Assembly: GCA_014879855.1 (NCBI GenBank)
Contig: JACSRH010000213.1
Span: forward strand, 1-45,912
Origin: Caldilineaceae bacterium
Lineage (GTDB): Bacteria > Chloroflexota > Anaerolineae > Caldilineales > Caldilineaceae
DNA length: 45,912 nt
Direction of reading: 5' to 3'
The notes below the pieces were generated by a model. That model was given only the letters and a program-made list of their open reading frames with translations, was not told the origin of the DNA and made no database searches. Both the position numbers and the translations under genes were made by a program. Shown piece after piece: positions 45,631 to 45,912 of the stretch; positions within the stretch are counted from its first letter, which is position 1; each line of letters begins with the position of its first letter.

Positions 45631-45912
45631 TCAACTTTCCCCCGTGGCTGACTGATGTGTACGCAGCAGTTTTGCTTCTGCCAACACCTGTTCGATCGTG
45701 TCCAGCGTCTTCTGGCCGTACGTGCGTGTTTCATCGGGAAGCATTGTCGCCATGTCAAAGTAGTTGCATACGCCGTTGTGTTTGAATGCGCCCAGCGGAA
45801 GCATCGTGATTCTGCCGGCGCGACGGGCGCGGTTCCACGGCGAATGCGGCTTAACCCGCCAGCGCCCAGCAAAAAGTTTTCCGCCCAGCGCCTGCAACTG
45901 ATCCTTCGAACC
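45631..45912 (-). CDS. C-terminal part of an unrecognised protein, cut by window edge
   Basis: The minus-strand frame is open from the window end to a TGA at 45631, giving at least 93 residues. It is a soluble sequence containing RITMLPLGAFKHNGVCNYFD and a final helix DTIEQVLAEAKLLRTHQ. No domain could be named. The stop is one base before the start of the small membrane protein gene, which supports it as a real gene in the same operon. Confidence 0.5.
   Translation of the reverse strand, partial: GSKDQLQALGGKLFAGRWRVKPHSPWNRARRAGRITMLPLGAFKHNGVCNYFDMATMLPDETRTYGQKTLDTIEQVLAEAKLLRTHQSATGES

Overview
The window reads as one contig of a free-living, GC-rich (high-50s % by eye) bacterium, most likely a Chloroflexota member of the Anaerolineae/Caldilineales type. 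This taxonomic call is inference. It rests on the mre-mrdA-min-rodA gene order, a long L25/Ctc, DUF5671-like membrane proteins, an aapJQMP-type amino-acid transporter, and intergenic palindromes of the kind common in that phylum. No rRNA, tRNA, CRISPR array, prophage or intact insertion sequence was seen.

Layout. 1-4052 (minus): probable operon Nfu_N-domain protein > Ntn-type asparaginase > lipoyl E2 > E3 (E3 runs off the left edge). 4338-5387 (plus): YeiH-family exporter, with a decayed thioredoxin-like fragment just before it. 5472-6257 (minus): SAM methyltransferase. 6295-11012 (minus): four-gene polar amino-acid ABC transporter, in which one permease carries an extra SdrD_B-like domain. 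11469-12804 (plus): small membrane-anchored protein with a near-consensus promoter, then ribosomal protein L25. 12857-20014 (minus): seven tightly packed genes (tilS, a 79-aa protein, an RlmI-like methyltransferase, Nudix, a GH99-like protein, hpt, LysM/M23 peptidase). 20183-28293 (plus): cell-shape and septum-placement cluster mreB-mreC-mreD-mrdA-minC-minD-rodA.

28430-32824 (minus): a six-fold repeated membrane protein with an anchored partner, then an M20 amidohydrolase translationally coupled to a lipoprotein. 32949-35265 (plus): an AT-richer type II restriction-modification pair with its own promoter. It is followed 15 bp later by a FrnE/DsbA-family oxidoreductase whose first active-site cysteine codon is an in-frame TGA. 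A SECIS-like hairpin lies at the right distance downstream, so this is a candidate selenoprotein and the most interesting item here. 35427-39488 (minus): arginase and a DnaE2-like polymerase. 39489-40560: a graveyard of gene remnants (PAS, DNA-methylase tail, GYD, ABC-2 permease tail, aldo/keto reductase tail). 40665-43263: two divergent citrate synthases, one fused to a DNA-binding HTH, sharing a control region with a good promoter and a perfect inverted repeat at the predicted transcription start. 43366-45912 (minus): a Vps62-like membrane protein, a small membrane protein and a truncated unknown.

Three of the convergent gene pairs end in related long palindromes of the 'atccgcgt' type, and a fourth (rplY / M23) ends in a classical GC-rich hairpin.
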